From Desulfobacteraceae bacterium (GTDB lineage: Bacteria > Desulfobacterota > Desulfobacteria > Desulfobacterales > DAOWNP01), in NCBI GenBank assembly GCA_030642545.1, contig DAOWNP010000086.1:1-8733 (forward strand): a stretch of DNA of 8,733 bases. Reading direction: 5' to 3'. The translations under genes were made by a program, and so were the position numbers. Each line of letters begins with the position of its first letter. Positions within the stretch are counted from its first letter, which is position 1. Below, one piece after another: positions 1-5,414 of the stretch. Under the pieces are notes generated by a model. It was not told the origin of the DNA. It ran no database searches and worked only from the letters and a program-made list of their open reading frames with translations.

Positions 1-1
1 A

Positions 2-166
2 TCAATCTTTTAATTTTTTGTTTTTAAAATCATTAGACTCTTCACCTTTATTTGTCACCTGACAAGATTTTTTAAATCAAGTTGATATTCCAAATTTAGG
101 AAGGATATAAAGCTGCATTAAAAAATAAAAACCAATTATTAAAAGAAAAAACAACAAATCTTTCAT
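2..166 (-). CDS. Candidate small membrane selenoprotein, UGA read as Sec at codon 30
   Basis: I do not recognise this gene by name. An ATG at 164-166 is preceded by a strong Shine-Dalgarno (TAAGGAG, 11 bases upstream). The first 29 codons give a charged start (MKD), one hydrophobic helix (about residues 4-22) and the end ILPKFGIST. A UGA follows at 77-79, and the frame stays open for 24 more codons (FKKSCQVTNKG, then a Lys/Asp/Asn-rich hydrophilic tail) to a UGA stop at 2-4. If the first UGA encodes selenocysteine, the product has 54 residues with a Sec30-x4-Cys35 pair just outside the membrane, a plausible redox pair. A SECIS-like hairpin lies 3' of the UGA at the right distance. Openness after the UGA is weak evidence alone, because 24 codons can stay open by chance. 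The alternative is a 29-residue peptide ending at the UGA. Use of Sec is inference; the hairpin, start and frame are seen directly. Confidence 0.55.
50..68 (-). promoter_or_regulatory. Putative bacterial SECIS hairpin
   Basis: Read on the minus strand, the RNA forms AU-(bulged C)-UUGUC, loop AGGU, then GACAA-AU: a perfect 5 bp upper stem, one bulged base and 2 further pairs. The loop guanines fall 18-19 bases after the in-frame UGA at 77-79. As I recall it, the E. coli fdhF SECIS also has an AGGU-starting loop, a bulged pyrimidine on the 5' side of the stem and loop guanines about 19-20 bases after UGA. The resemblance in layout is close, but the stem is AU-rich and I could not fold it computationally. 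Confidence 0.5.
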
Positions 167-350
167 TTTATCTTAATCTCCTTAGAAATTCTCGACAGGT
201 TGCCTGCGGAATGAAAATTTCTTCTGTGTTCAAGACAAAAAAAATCAATTTAACCACAGGTATACTTAGTTGTATTTTCCAGATTAAATTTATTTTTTAA
301 CACAGAAATTGGATAAATTAGCGTTTTGCATCCGCCTGTTGAACATAATA
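167..350. other. Intergenic gap with imperfect inverted repeats
   Basis: No gene is supported between the 246-residue protein and the candidate selenoprotein gene. A perfect 9-base inverted pair (TTCTGTGTT at 222-230, AACACAGAA at 299-307) lies within longer, imperfectly matching arms (about 197-235 and 299-345, both with a GCGGA-type block and an A-run). A TATAAT-like sequence sits next to the stop of the upstream gene at about 345-356 on the minus strand, with no clear -35 partner. The arms could be remnants of a small mobile repeat, or chance. Confidence 0.3.
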
Positions 351-1091
351 TTATACACTAACTTTATTAATCCACTGCCTCAAAACATTTAAGATCTTTA
401 ATTTTTTTTCCTTATTTGTCATAAAAAAACCAGAAACAACCTCAAGTTTTATCCATGGCATCTCTTTGGAATGTTGACTTAAGATACTACTATCCCCATC
501 AACTTTTTCAACAACTATTTCACTTTTAAATTGATCTTCAAAGCATTCTGCAAGCAATGCAACCCAGTAATCAGGACAAACACCATCTTTTACAGTTGTT
601 AACCTGATCCATGGCTGAGGAACAAAATCATAGTCAAAATTATAATCATCATTTGATTCTAACTCTGCCTCTGATGTATTTCCAATCTGCTTTACAGAAT
701 AGCAATCTATCCCAAGAATAACTTCAGACAAAGAATAGCTATAAAGCTTTTCATGATAAGGATAATAATAACGATCAAGAATAGTCTGTATTATTTCTTT
801 CGCAAGTTTCTTTTTATATAACAATTCGCCTGATTCAGTACAGTTTAAAACCGCTTTGCTTAAATCTTCATCTGTAAAATCAGGAGATTCATTCATATCT
901 ATAAAAAGTTTAGAAATTAAAGAGGAAGTTTGTTTTATAACCTCACTCTTTAATGCAAAAATTTCAAAAGCACCTTTATCAGCATATTCTATAATCTGTT
1001 CTGACGTTGCTATAGATATTTCATCAACCTCTCTCGGAACACGCTTTCCTGCACTGGATACAGATATTAAAATAGGTATTTTCTGTTTCAT
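351..1091 (-). CDS. Hypothetical protein, 246 residues, no recognised family
   Basis: I do not recognise this protein. It is predicted soluble: there is no signal peptide and no stretch long enough for a membrane helix. The N-terminus begins MKQKIPILISVSSAGKRVPR, the middle (about 88-135) is helical and Lys/Tyr-rich (YKKKLAKEIIQTILDRYYYP), and residues 139-156 are acidic (Asp, Glu, Asn). A short motif occurs twice, PWIRL at 160-164 and PWIKL at 212-216, each followed by a beta-like segment, suggesting two related half-domains in the C-terminal third. The ATG start has an AGGAA ribosome site 11 bases upstream and a promoter with a perfect TATAAT. Codon usage is as AT-rich as in the neighbours. 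It is transcribed separately from the ATP synthase operon (304-base gap with a hairpin). That it is a real gene is fairly sure; its function is unknown. Confidence 0.75.
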   Translation of the reverse strand: MKQKIPILISVSSAGKRVPREVDEISIATSEQIIEYADKGAFEIFALKSEVIKQTSSLISKLFIDMNESPDFTDEDLSKAVLNCTESGELLYKKKLAKEIIQTILDRYYYPYHEKLYSYSLSEVILGIDCYSVKQIGNTSEAELESNDDYNFDYDFVPQPWIRLTTVKDGVCPDYWVALLAECFEDQFKSEIVVEKVDGDSSILSQHSKEMPWIKLEVVSGFFMTNKEKKLKILNVLRQWINKVSV

Positions 1092-1120
1092 TGTATTTTA
1101 ATTTCCTGATTTTTTTTTAT

Positions 1121-1149
1121 ATTATATAATCAAGCTGTATTTTTTAAAC
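1121..1149 (-). promoter_or_regulatory. Predicted sigma-70 promoter of the 246-residue protein gene
   Basis: On the minus strand a perfect -10 TATAAT (1121-1126) has a GTTTAA -35-like hexamer 17 bases upstream (1144-1149); an overlapping TTGTTT at 1146-1151 has 19-base spacing. The -10 lies about 30 bases before the ATG. In DNA this AT-rich such matches are common, so confidence is moderate. Confidence 0.4.
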
Positions 1150-1175
1150 AAACAAACTCTATTTTTTTCTAATTT

Positions 1176-1215
1176 AATAATTCTATATATGCTATATATG
1201 CTATATAGAATTATT
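1176..1215. repeat. 14 bp perfect inverted repeat enclosing a CTATATATG tandem repeat
   Basis: AATAATTCTATATA (1176-1189) and TATATAGAATTATT (1202-1215) are exact reverse complements around a 12-base centre. Within it the unit CTATATATG occurs twice in tandem, then a partial third copy. It lies upstream of the promoter of the 246-residue gene, so it could be an operator or a cruciform-prone site. No function is shown. Confidence 0.5.
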
Positions 1216-1253
1216 TATGTAAAGCATCTTTAATGAATTATTTTAATGGATAA

Positions 1254-1321
1254 AATAGAGAAATTTGAAAACATCTAACTGGTGAGTAAAGCAAATAGTT
1301 CCAGAGTTTTCAAATTTTATT
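1254..1321. repeat. Long structured inverted repeat, unknown function
   Basis: AAATTTGAAAAC (1261-1272) and GTTTTCAAATTT (1306-1317) are perfect 12-base complements. Four more pairs (1254-1257 with 1318-1321) follow beyond a 3-base bulge. Inside the loop CTGG (1279-1282) can pair with CCAG (1301-1304), giving a second stem. No T-run follows on either strand, so it is not a standard terminator. It could be a structured RNA element, a recombination site or a small mobile-element remnant. Confidence 0.45.
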
Positions 1322-1358
1322 ATAGCTTAAATGTATGATCAAAATTAAAACTAAACCC

Positions 1359-1394
1359 AAATAGATTAACATTTTTAAAAATGTTAATCTATTT
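1359..1394 (-). terminator. AT-rich hairpin after atpF, likely end of the F0 operon
   Basis: Two 18-base arms (1359-1376 and 1377-1394) are exact reverse complements (core AATAGATTAACATTT). The hairpin begins one base after the atpF stop codon. Its 3' arm ends in TTT in the operon direction, but then GGG follows, so the U-tract is short. On the plus strand it is followed by six T, so it may work better in that direction or in both. No F1 genes lie beyond it. Confidence 0.55.
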
Positions 1395-1395
1395 T

Positions 1396-1968
1396 TTATA
1401 AACTCTTTAAGTAATTATCTACAAATAACTGATTTCTATCGGCTGTAACTTTTTCTGGTATGATTGCTGAGACAATTTCCATTGAAGCATCTATAAGCTC
1501 ACTTTTAAAACAGCTCTTTGCCTGTTCTATTTGATGTTCAACTCTGCGTTTTGCATCTTCCATCATATACCCGCCTTCTTCTTTTGCACTATCAATCAGT
1601 TTTTCTTTTTCCTGCTCTGCCTGATGTAATATTTTAGCTTTTAATTGAGACAATCTCTCACTGCTTTCTTTTATCTGTTTTTTTGTTTTTTCATTATCAG
1701 AAAGCATATTATCTCTTTTCTTTTCAAGTGATAAAACATCTTTTTCAATGACATCCCTGATTGTTCCAAGAAAAGTCATTAAAGGATCTTTACCAAATTT
1801 TACTATTATAAAAGCAATAATAAAAAAGTTTATCCACATCATAACCGTGTCATACACAGGCCTCCATGTATTTACGTTTTCTGCAGCATATACAAAATCA
1901 CACAAAGATATAAGAAAAAAAGTAGAAAAAAAGAGCGCTACACAAAAAATACTGATACAACTTTTCAT
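1396..1968 (-). CDS. atpF: ATP synthase F0 subunit b
   Basis: This is the b subunit of the peripheral stalk, which holds F1 against the membrane ring. It has 190 residues from the ATG at 1966-1968. I chose this start because GGAGG lies 8 bases upstream and the ATG overlaps the b' stop as ATGA, which favours coupled translation; an in-frame TTG at 1983 is possible but poorer. The N-terminus carries a signal-like hydrophobic stretch (about 7-24) ending VYAAEN, then an amphipathic segment and a membrane helix (about 43-57). A long charged coiled coil follows (about 75-155), and the C-terminal segment (DASMEIVSAIIPEK) is typical of the delta-binding end. The extra N-terminal signal-like helix is, from memory, common in Desulfobacterota b subunits. 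It is the last gene of the operon. The family call is firm. Confidence 0.9.
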   Translation of the reverse strand: MKSCISIFCVALFFSTFFLISLCDFVYAAENVNTWRPVYDTVMMWINFFIIAFIIVKFGKDPLMTFLGTIRDVIEKDVLSLEKKRDNMLSDNEKTKKQIKESSERLSQLKAKILHQAEQEKEKLIDSAKEEGGYMMEDAKRRVEHQIEQAKSCFKSELIDASMEIVSAIIPEKVTADRNQLFVDNYLKSL

Positions 1969-2420
1969 GAAACCTGCCTCCAACTCAAAATCTTGTCAAC
2001 TATACTCAAAGAAAGAATTTCAGCTTCTTTACCAAGAAAATTTCTAGCTTCCGTTATTTTACTTTCTATTTCAACTTCAACTTTATTTTTTAATTGAGAA
2101 ATATCTTCTTTCGTAGCAAGATAAACTTTATCTACTTCCACCTTAACTCCATCTTTAAGTTCTTTTCTCAAGCTATGTATTTCTTTTCTATCTGCCAACT
2201 CAATATCATCAAGCTGGTTTTTAATTTGTAATGTTTCTTTCTGAACACTATCTATTTGATTCTGAATCTTATCAAGATAATCTTCCCTTGCCTGCATTAC
2301 TTCATTTAAAGGACGAAACATTATACGATTCATTATAAACATAAAAATTAAAAAAGAAACCAATATAACAATTAAGGTTTCATTAATACTAATTAACGCA
2401 ATGTTACTTATTATATGCAT
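1965..2420 (-). CDS. ATP synthase F0 subunit b'
   Basis: Second, shorter stalk subunit of 151 residues. It has one N-terminal membrane helix (about 13-31), the FRPLNEVMQARED motif just after the membrane (35-47), and a long charged coiled coil to about residue 130. Bacteria with b and b' use a heterodimeric stalk, here with atpF directly downstream and overlapping by 4 bases. The ATG at 2420 has only a weak upstream site (TGGAAAACAGG). A 209-base gap separates it from the c gene, unusually long for this otherwise tight operon. The family is clear; assignment as b' rather than b follows from its shorter length, the lack of a signal-like extension and its position before atpF. Confidence 0.87.
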   Translation of the reverse strand: MHIISNIALISINETLIVILVSFLIFMFIMNRIMFRPLNEVMQAREDYLDKIQNQIDSVQKETLQIKNQLDDIELADRKEIHSLRKELKDGVKVEVDKVYLATKEDISQLKNKVEVEIESKITEARNFLGKEAEILSLSIVDKILSWRQVS

Positions 2421-2478
2421 TACCTGTTTTCCAGATCATTTAAATGCTAAAATAAAATATCATATAAAAAAATACAAC

Positions 2479-2595
2479 CTAATTTACTATAGATTTCCAT
2501 CTAAATAATTTTACAGCAATCGGTCCACTCAAATCTTTAATATGCATAAAATTAACATATCTTAACTCAATATCCTCTTGCATTATAAAATCCAT
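2479..2595 (-). CDS. Possible 38-residue ORF between the c and b' genes
   Basis: Open frame from the ATG at 2593-2595 (MDFIMQEDIELRYVNFMHIK, then DLSGPIAVKLFRWKSIVN) to a TAG at 2479. There is no membrane helix and no recognised motif. No good ribosome site precedes it: an AGGAG lies more than 25 bases upstream. It fills most of the gap between the c and b' genes. It may be a real small operon peptide, a decayed gene remnant or chance. It matches no F0 subunit I know. Confidence 0.2.
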   Translation of the reverse strand: MDFIMQEDIELRYVNFMHIKDLSGPIAVKLFRWKSIVN

Positions 2596-2629
2596 GATCT
2601 TTTTGAAAACCTATACAAAACTCCTGATA

Positions 2630-2878
2630 CTAAACAACAAATAAAAGCAGCAAAGCAATTACAAGTGCGTAAATACCTGTTGACTCTGAAACAGCCTGTC
2701 CTACAAGCATAGTTCTTGTTAAAAGCCCTGCTTCCTGAGGATTTCTACCAATTGCTTCACACGCTTTTGCTGCTGCCATACCCTCGCCTACACCAGGACC
2801 TATTGCACCTAATCCCATAGAGATTCCTGCTCCCAAAAAAGCTGCTGCCTTAACAATATCTACTCCCTCAATAGCCAT
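2630..2878 (-). CDS. atpE: ATP synthase F0 subunit c, single hairpin, sodium-type site
   Basis: Rotor ring subunit of 82 residues with two membrane helices (about 8-43 and 52-81) and the polar loop R45-N46-P47 that faces F1. Helix 1 has the Gly-rich packing motif (MGLGAIGPGVGEG). Helix 2 carries MLVGQAVSESTGIYALVIA, giving V63, E65, S66, T67 and Y70; with E32 in helix 1 this equals the sodium ligand set of Ilyobacter tartaricus c (there Q32) and keeps the same numbering. Having Glu at both 32 and 65 resembles the two-carboxylate Na+ ring of Fusobacterium nucleatum. A very strong ribosome site (AGGAGGGG) lies just before the ATG, as expected for the most abundant F0 subunit. It is cotranscribed with, and 254 bases downstream of, the fused c gene. 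Na+ use is inferred from residues only. Confidence 0.95.
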   Translation of the reverse strand: MAIEGVDIVKAAAFLGAGISMGLGAIGPGVGEGMAAAKACEAIGRNPQEAGLLTRTMLVGQAVSESTGIYALVIALLLLFVV

Positions 2879-3132
2879 TTTCCCCTCCTGAAAAATTAGA
2901 AATGAATTTTAAATAATATCAACCTTATTAAATTCACATCTTTTAAATTATAAAAAATAACAATTTTTAAATTAGGTCTAAAAAATAAATCAAAAAATAT
3001 GATTTATCGCCTATATAACACCCATGCCCTGACAGGCACAACAAAACATGAAAATGAAATAACGCTTACTGGAAAATTCTAAATTAGTAGAATTCCTTAA
3101 TTCATAATTCATCATTTTCATATAAAAATATC
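2879..3132 (-). other. Inter-cistronic spacer between fused and single c genes
   Basis: A 254-base gap inside the operon. It contains a small hairpin (AATTCTA 3075-3081 with TAGAATT 3088-3094, 6-base loop) about 40 bases after the fused c stop, a near-palindromic TGCCCTGACAGGCA block at about 3025-3038, and an isolated TATAAT (2947-2952, minus strand) with no good -35. A 36-codon open frame (3011-3121, minus) has no ribosome site and I do not support it. The gap may uncouple the expression of the two c genes. Confidence 0.4.
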
Positions 3133-4107
3133 TTATACAACAAAAATCAGCACCAGTGCTATTACAAGAGCATAAATACCTGTTGATTCAGCAACAGCCT
3201 GCCCCACAAGCATTACCCGTGTAATGCTTGCTGTCGCATCTTTATTTCTTGAAATAGCACTGACTGCACTTCGTGCTGTAACACCCTCACCTATCCCAGG
3301 TCCTATTGCTCCAACTCCCATACAAATACCTGCTGCCAATAATGCCATAGCAGATGATATAGTATCTGAAGCCGGCATAAATTTAAACATTAAAATAAAA
3401 CTTACAAGCAAGCCATAAATTGCTGTAGTTTGAGTCACAGCCTGGCCTAAAAGCATAATATTTGTAACAGACTGAGAACATAAAGGCTGGCGTGCTATTC
3501 CTTCACAACTTGTTTCAGCAACAAGCCCTCCTCCAATACCTGATCCTATAGCTCCCAGACCTGATGCTAAACCTGCCCCAAGAATTGCAGCCCAGGTAGG
3601 ATTAACAGGTCGATCTGAAAAATTAGTGAACAACAATATAAAAGATGTAACCAAAGCAAATATTGCTGGTGTCTGACAAACAGCTGATCCAATCAACATG
3701 TTAGTAGTCAGTTTATTAGCAACACCAGGCTGCCTTGACATACCAATACATGCAGCACCAGCAGGATAGCCAGATCCCACACCTGACCCTATGGCACCTA
3801 ATCCCATACACAAGCCGGCTGATATCATCACAGCAACTGTAATATAAGTAGGATTAGCAAAATTTGTAAAAAGAAGCAGCATAGCTATGACAAGAGCAAA
3901 AATTGAAGCTGACTCTGCAACAGCCTGACCAACCAGCATTGATTTAAAAATATCACCAGAGTTCTTAGGACTTCTTGAAACAGCTATGTTCGCCTGAGCT
4001 GCTGTATGTCCTTCTCCTATTGCTGCTCCTATAGCACCAAAACCCATTGCAAGACCGCCACCTAAATAAGCGGCCACACGTACCCATGTTTGAATTTCAT
4101 AACTCAT
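3133..4107 (-). CDS. Four-hairpin fused ATP synthase c subunit with two degenerate ion sites
   Basis: 324 residues made of four c-type hairpins in tandem (about 1-82, 88-162, 171-243, 250-324), so eight predicted membrane helices instead of two. Each hairpin has the Gly-rich helix 1 (GAIGxxxG). The F1-facing loop keeps R-x-P in the first three (R45-P47, R125-P127, R206-P208) but is R287-N-K in the fourth. Helix 1 / helix 2 ion-site residues: hairpin 1 E32 / E65-S66-A67 and F70; hairpin 2 S112 / Q145-T146-P147; hairpin 3 G193 / Q226-T227-T228; hairpin 4 E274 / E307-S308-T309 and Y312. The middle two therefore lack a carboxylate. Linkers 1-2 and 2-3 share TNF...NPT, a trace of internal duplication. 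Fused c proteins with lost sites are known from V/A-type rotors and A. woodii c1 (two hairpins). The ribosome site is weak and it starts 3 bases after atpB. Probably a minority part of a mixed ring (inference). Confidence 0.92.
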   Translation of the reverse strand: MSYEIQTWVRVAAYLGGGLAMGFGAIGAAIGEGHTAAQANIAVSRSPKNSGDIFKSMLVGQAVAESASIFALVIAMLLLFTNFANPTYITVAVMISAGLCMGLGAIGSGVGSGYPAGAACIGMSRQPGVANKLTTNMLIGSAVCQTPAIFALVTSFILLFTNFSDRPVNPTWAAILGAGLASGLGAIGSGIGGGLVAETSCEGIARQPLCSQSVTNIMLLGQAVTQTTAIYGLLVSFILMFKFMPASDTISSAMALLAAGICMGVGAIGPGIGEGVTARSAVSAISRNKDATASITRVMLVGQAVAESTGIYALVIALVLIFVV

Positions 4108-4110
4108 TTT

Positions 4111-4785
4111 TTAATTTACCTGAACTGAAATATAAACTACTGTGAGCATTGTAAAAACAAAAGCCTGTATCGTACCGACAAAAAGACCAAAAAAAGCATT
4201 TAAAAAAGGAGGTAATAATACACTGTAAGTAAGATAAGATACAACCAGAATAATTATTGATCCTCCCATAATATTTCCAAAAAGACGAAACGATATAGAA
4301 ACCACCTTTGCCAATTCACCTATTACATTAAGCGGCATCATAATAATAAAAGGCTCAAAATAAGCTTTAGTATACTCCTTTATACCACGAGCTTTTATCC
4401 CTGCATAATGTGCTATAACAAAACCAAGAAGTCCTAGAGCTAATGGTGTATTTAAATCTTTAGTTGGTTCTTCAAGATAAGGAATTATCCCCAACCAGTT
4501 AGAAATCACCAAAAACATAAACAAAGCACAAATAAGAGGTCCGTAAGTCTTTCTTCTTTTTTTATCCAATGCATCTTCTGTCAAAGAAAAAAGCTGTCCT
4601 ACAAAAAGCTCCCCTACAGCCTGCAGAGGACCTGGAAACCTGCTTTTCTTCTTTGCTGCAAAAAAACCAAATACAATTAATATGGCCATAACTATCCACG
4701 ACATAGCTATAACTTCCAAATTAAAAGTAAGATTATGCCCAAAAAACGGAATAATTAATTGATGTATTCTTCCTAATTCCTGCAT
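4111..4785 (-). CDS. atpB: ATP synthase F0 subunit a
   Basis: Membrane stator subunit carrying the two ion half-channels beside the c ring. It has 224 residues and 5-6 membrane helices. The family signature around the essential arginine is intact: SISFRLFGNIMGG with R167 (equivalent to E. coli R210) and, upstream, NVIGE with E157. The C-terminal helix has GTIQAFVFTMLTVVYIS with Q207. The loop PTKDLNTPLALGL (107-119) is typical of short bacterial a subunits. The ATG is preceded by GAGG 11 bases upstream, overlapping the atpI stop region; the atpI stop is 13 bases before and the fused c start 3 bases after. Whether it carries Na+ or H+ cannot be settled from this protein alone. The call is firm. 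Confidence 0.96.
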   Translation of the reverse strand: MQELGRIHQLIIPFFGHNLTFNLEVIAMSWIVMAILIVFGFFAAKKKSRFPGPLQAVGELFVGQLFSLTEDALDKKRRKTYGPLICALFMFLVISNWLGIIPYLEEPTKDLNTPLALGLLGFVIAHYAGIKARGIKEYTKAYFEPFIIMMPLNVIGELAKVVSISFRLFGNIMGGSIIILVVSYLTYSVLLPPFLNAFFGLFVGTIQAFVFTMLTVVYISVQVN

Positions 4786-4798
4786 AACAAAATAAACC

Positions 4799-5185
4799 TC
4801 AACTCTGATTCCCGCAATTAGACTCCTGCTTAGGTAATAAATAGCTAAACATCAATACCACCTGCACAATAAAAAGACCTGAAATCACAGAAAAAAAATT
4901 AAACTGCTCCATACGAATTGACATAATTATCGGAACAGCCATTAATAAATACCTCGTCCCTATAGAACACAATGAAACAAAAATTGTTTTTTTTTTTGAT
5001 CTGCCTATACGATATGGAAGAGTCTCTCCCATAATGATAAAATTGATTATACTGAATATGGAACCTAAGACAAACCCTTTCCCAATACTTTTATAACCCG
5101 CTGCGAGACAAATAACACAAAAAAATATTGAAATAACAAGTGCCTTTGAACAATATTTCTTTTGGGTTTCCCTAAGAACTTCCAT
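4799..5185 (-). CDS. atpI: ATP synthase assembly protein AtpI-like
   Basis: Small integral membrane protein of 128 residues with four predicted helices (about 14-29, 36-52, 67-90, 97-117). The segment GKGFVLGSIFSIINFIIM (35-52) is characteristic of AtpI, which helps assemble or stabilise the c ring and may aid cation entry. A longer open frame reaches back to 5299, but that start lies deep inside atpZ. I prefer the ATG at 5183-5185, which gives the family's usual length, overlaps the atpZ end by 14 bases and has a purine-rich GAGAAAG upstream. It stands second in the operon, just before subunit a, as in many bacteria. The family call is good; precise function in this organism is inferred. Confidence 0.82.
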   Translation of the reverse strand: MEVLRETQKKYCSKALVISIFFCVICLAAGYKSIGKGFVLGSIFSIINFIIMGETLPYRIGRSKKKTIFVSLCSIGTRYLLMAVPIIMSIRMEQFNFFSVISGLFIVQVVLMFSYLLPKQESNCGNQS

Positions 5186-5414
5186 TAGAATCTTTCTCTG
5201 TAATTTCAATAATTTGTCGGTAAACTGTATTCGCACCACCGACAACACCAAGAATAGTAAATATAACCATAAATACACCTCTTGTGTCAAGCAATCCATC
5301 TATCCATCTGCCCAAAAAAAAACAAAATATAATACACCCTGCCATAGTCAAACCTATCTGCATGGTTATTTGTAAATTTTTTGCCCAGACTTCACTTTTT
5401 TTAAAATTAAACAA
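5172..5414 (-). CDS. atpZ: ATP synthase-associated membrane protein AtpZ/AtpQ-like
   Basis: 80 residues with two membrane helices (about 19-36 and 46-63) joined by the conserved turn LGRWIDGLLDT, and GVVGGANTVYRQI on the C-terminal side. This is the usual pattern of AtpZ/AtpQ proteins encoded at the head of atp operons, which in some bacteria assist cation (Mg2+) uptake or complex assembly together with AtpI. The frame opens with a TTG at 5412-5414, with only a weak AAAG upstream; the next in-frame ATG (residue 18) would remove the normal N-terminal stretch, so TTG is preferred. It is the first gene of the operon, overlapping atpI by 14 bases. Confidence 0.8.
   Translation of the reverse strand: MFNFKKSEVWAKNLQITMQIGLTMAGCIIFCFFLGRWIDGLLDTRGVFMVIFTILGVVGGANTVYRQIIEITEKDSNGSS

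Noticed and set aside
1176..1215. CRISPR-type repeat
   Set aside because: The tandem 9-mers touch each other without spacers; only two full copies.
1261..1317. attC-like integron site
   Set aside because: The folded layout is suggestive, but the terminal RYYYAAC / GTTRRRY core boxes are not present and no integrase or cassette is near.
3011..3121. 36-codon minus-strand frame (MKMMNYELRNSTNLEF...) with a CCAC-type cysteine cluster between the two c genes
   Set aside because: No ribosome site, and the region looks like a spacer or repeat; not enough to call a gene.
3224..3418. Open frame on the plus strand opposite the fused c gene
   Set aside because: Antisense shadow of the Gly/Ala-rich c hairpins; Pro/Ser/Ala-rich, with no ribosome site.
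3133..4107. V-type K subunit of an archaeal-type ATPase
   Set aside because: Hairpins 1 and 4 match F-type c (GQAVAES with F-type loop R-x-P), and all neighbours are F-type F0 genes.
5186..5299. N-terminal extension of AtpI back to 5299
   Set aside because: Lies entirely inside atpZ in another frame; the shorter start gives normal AtpI length and a short overlap.
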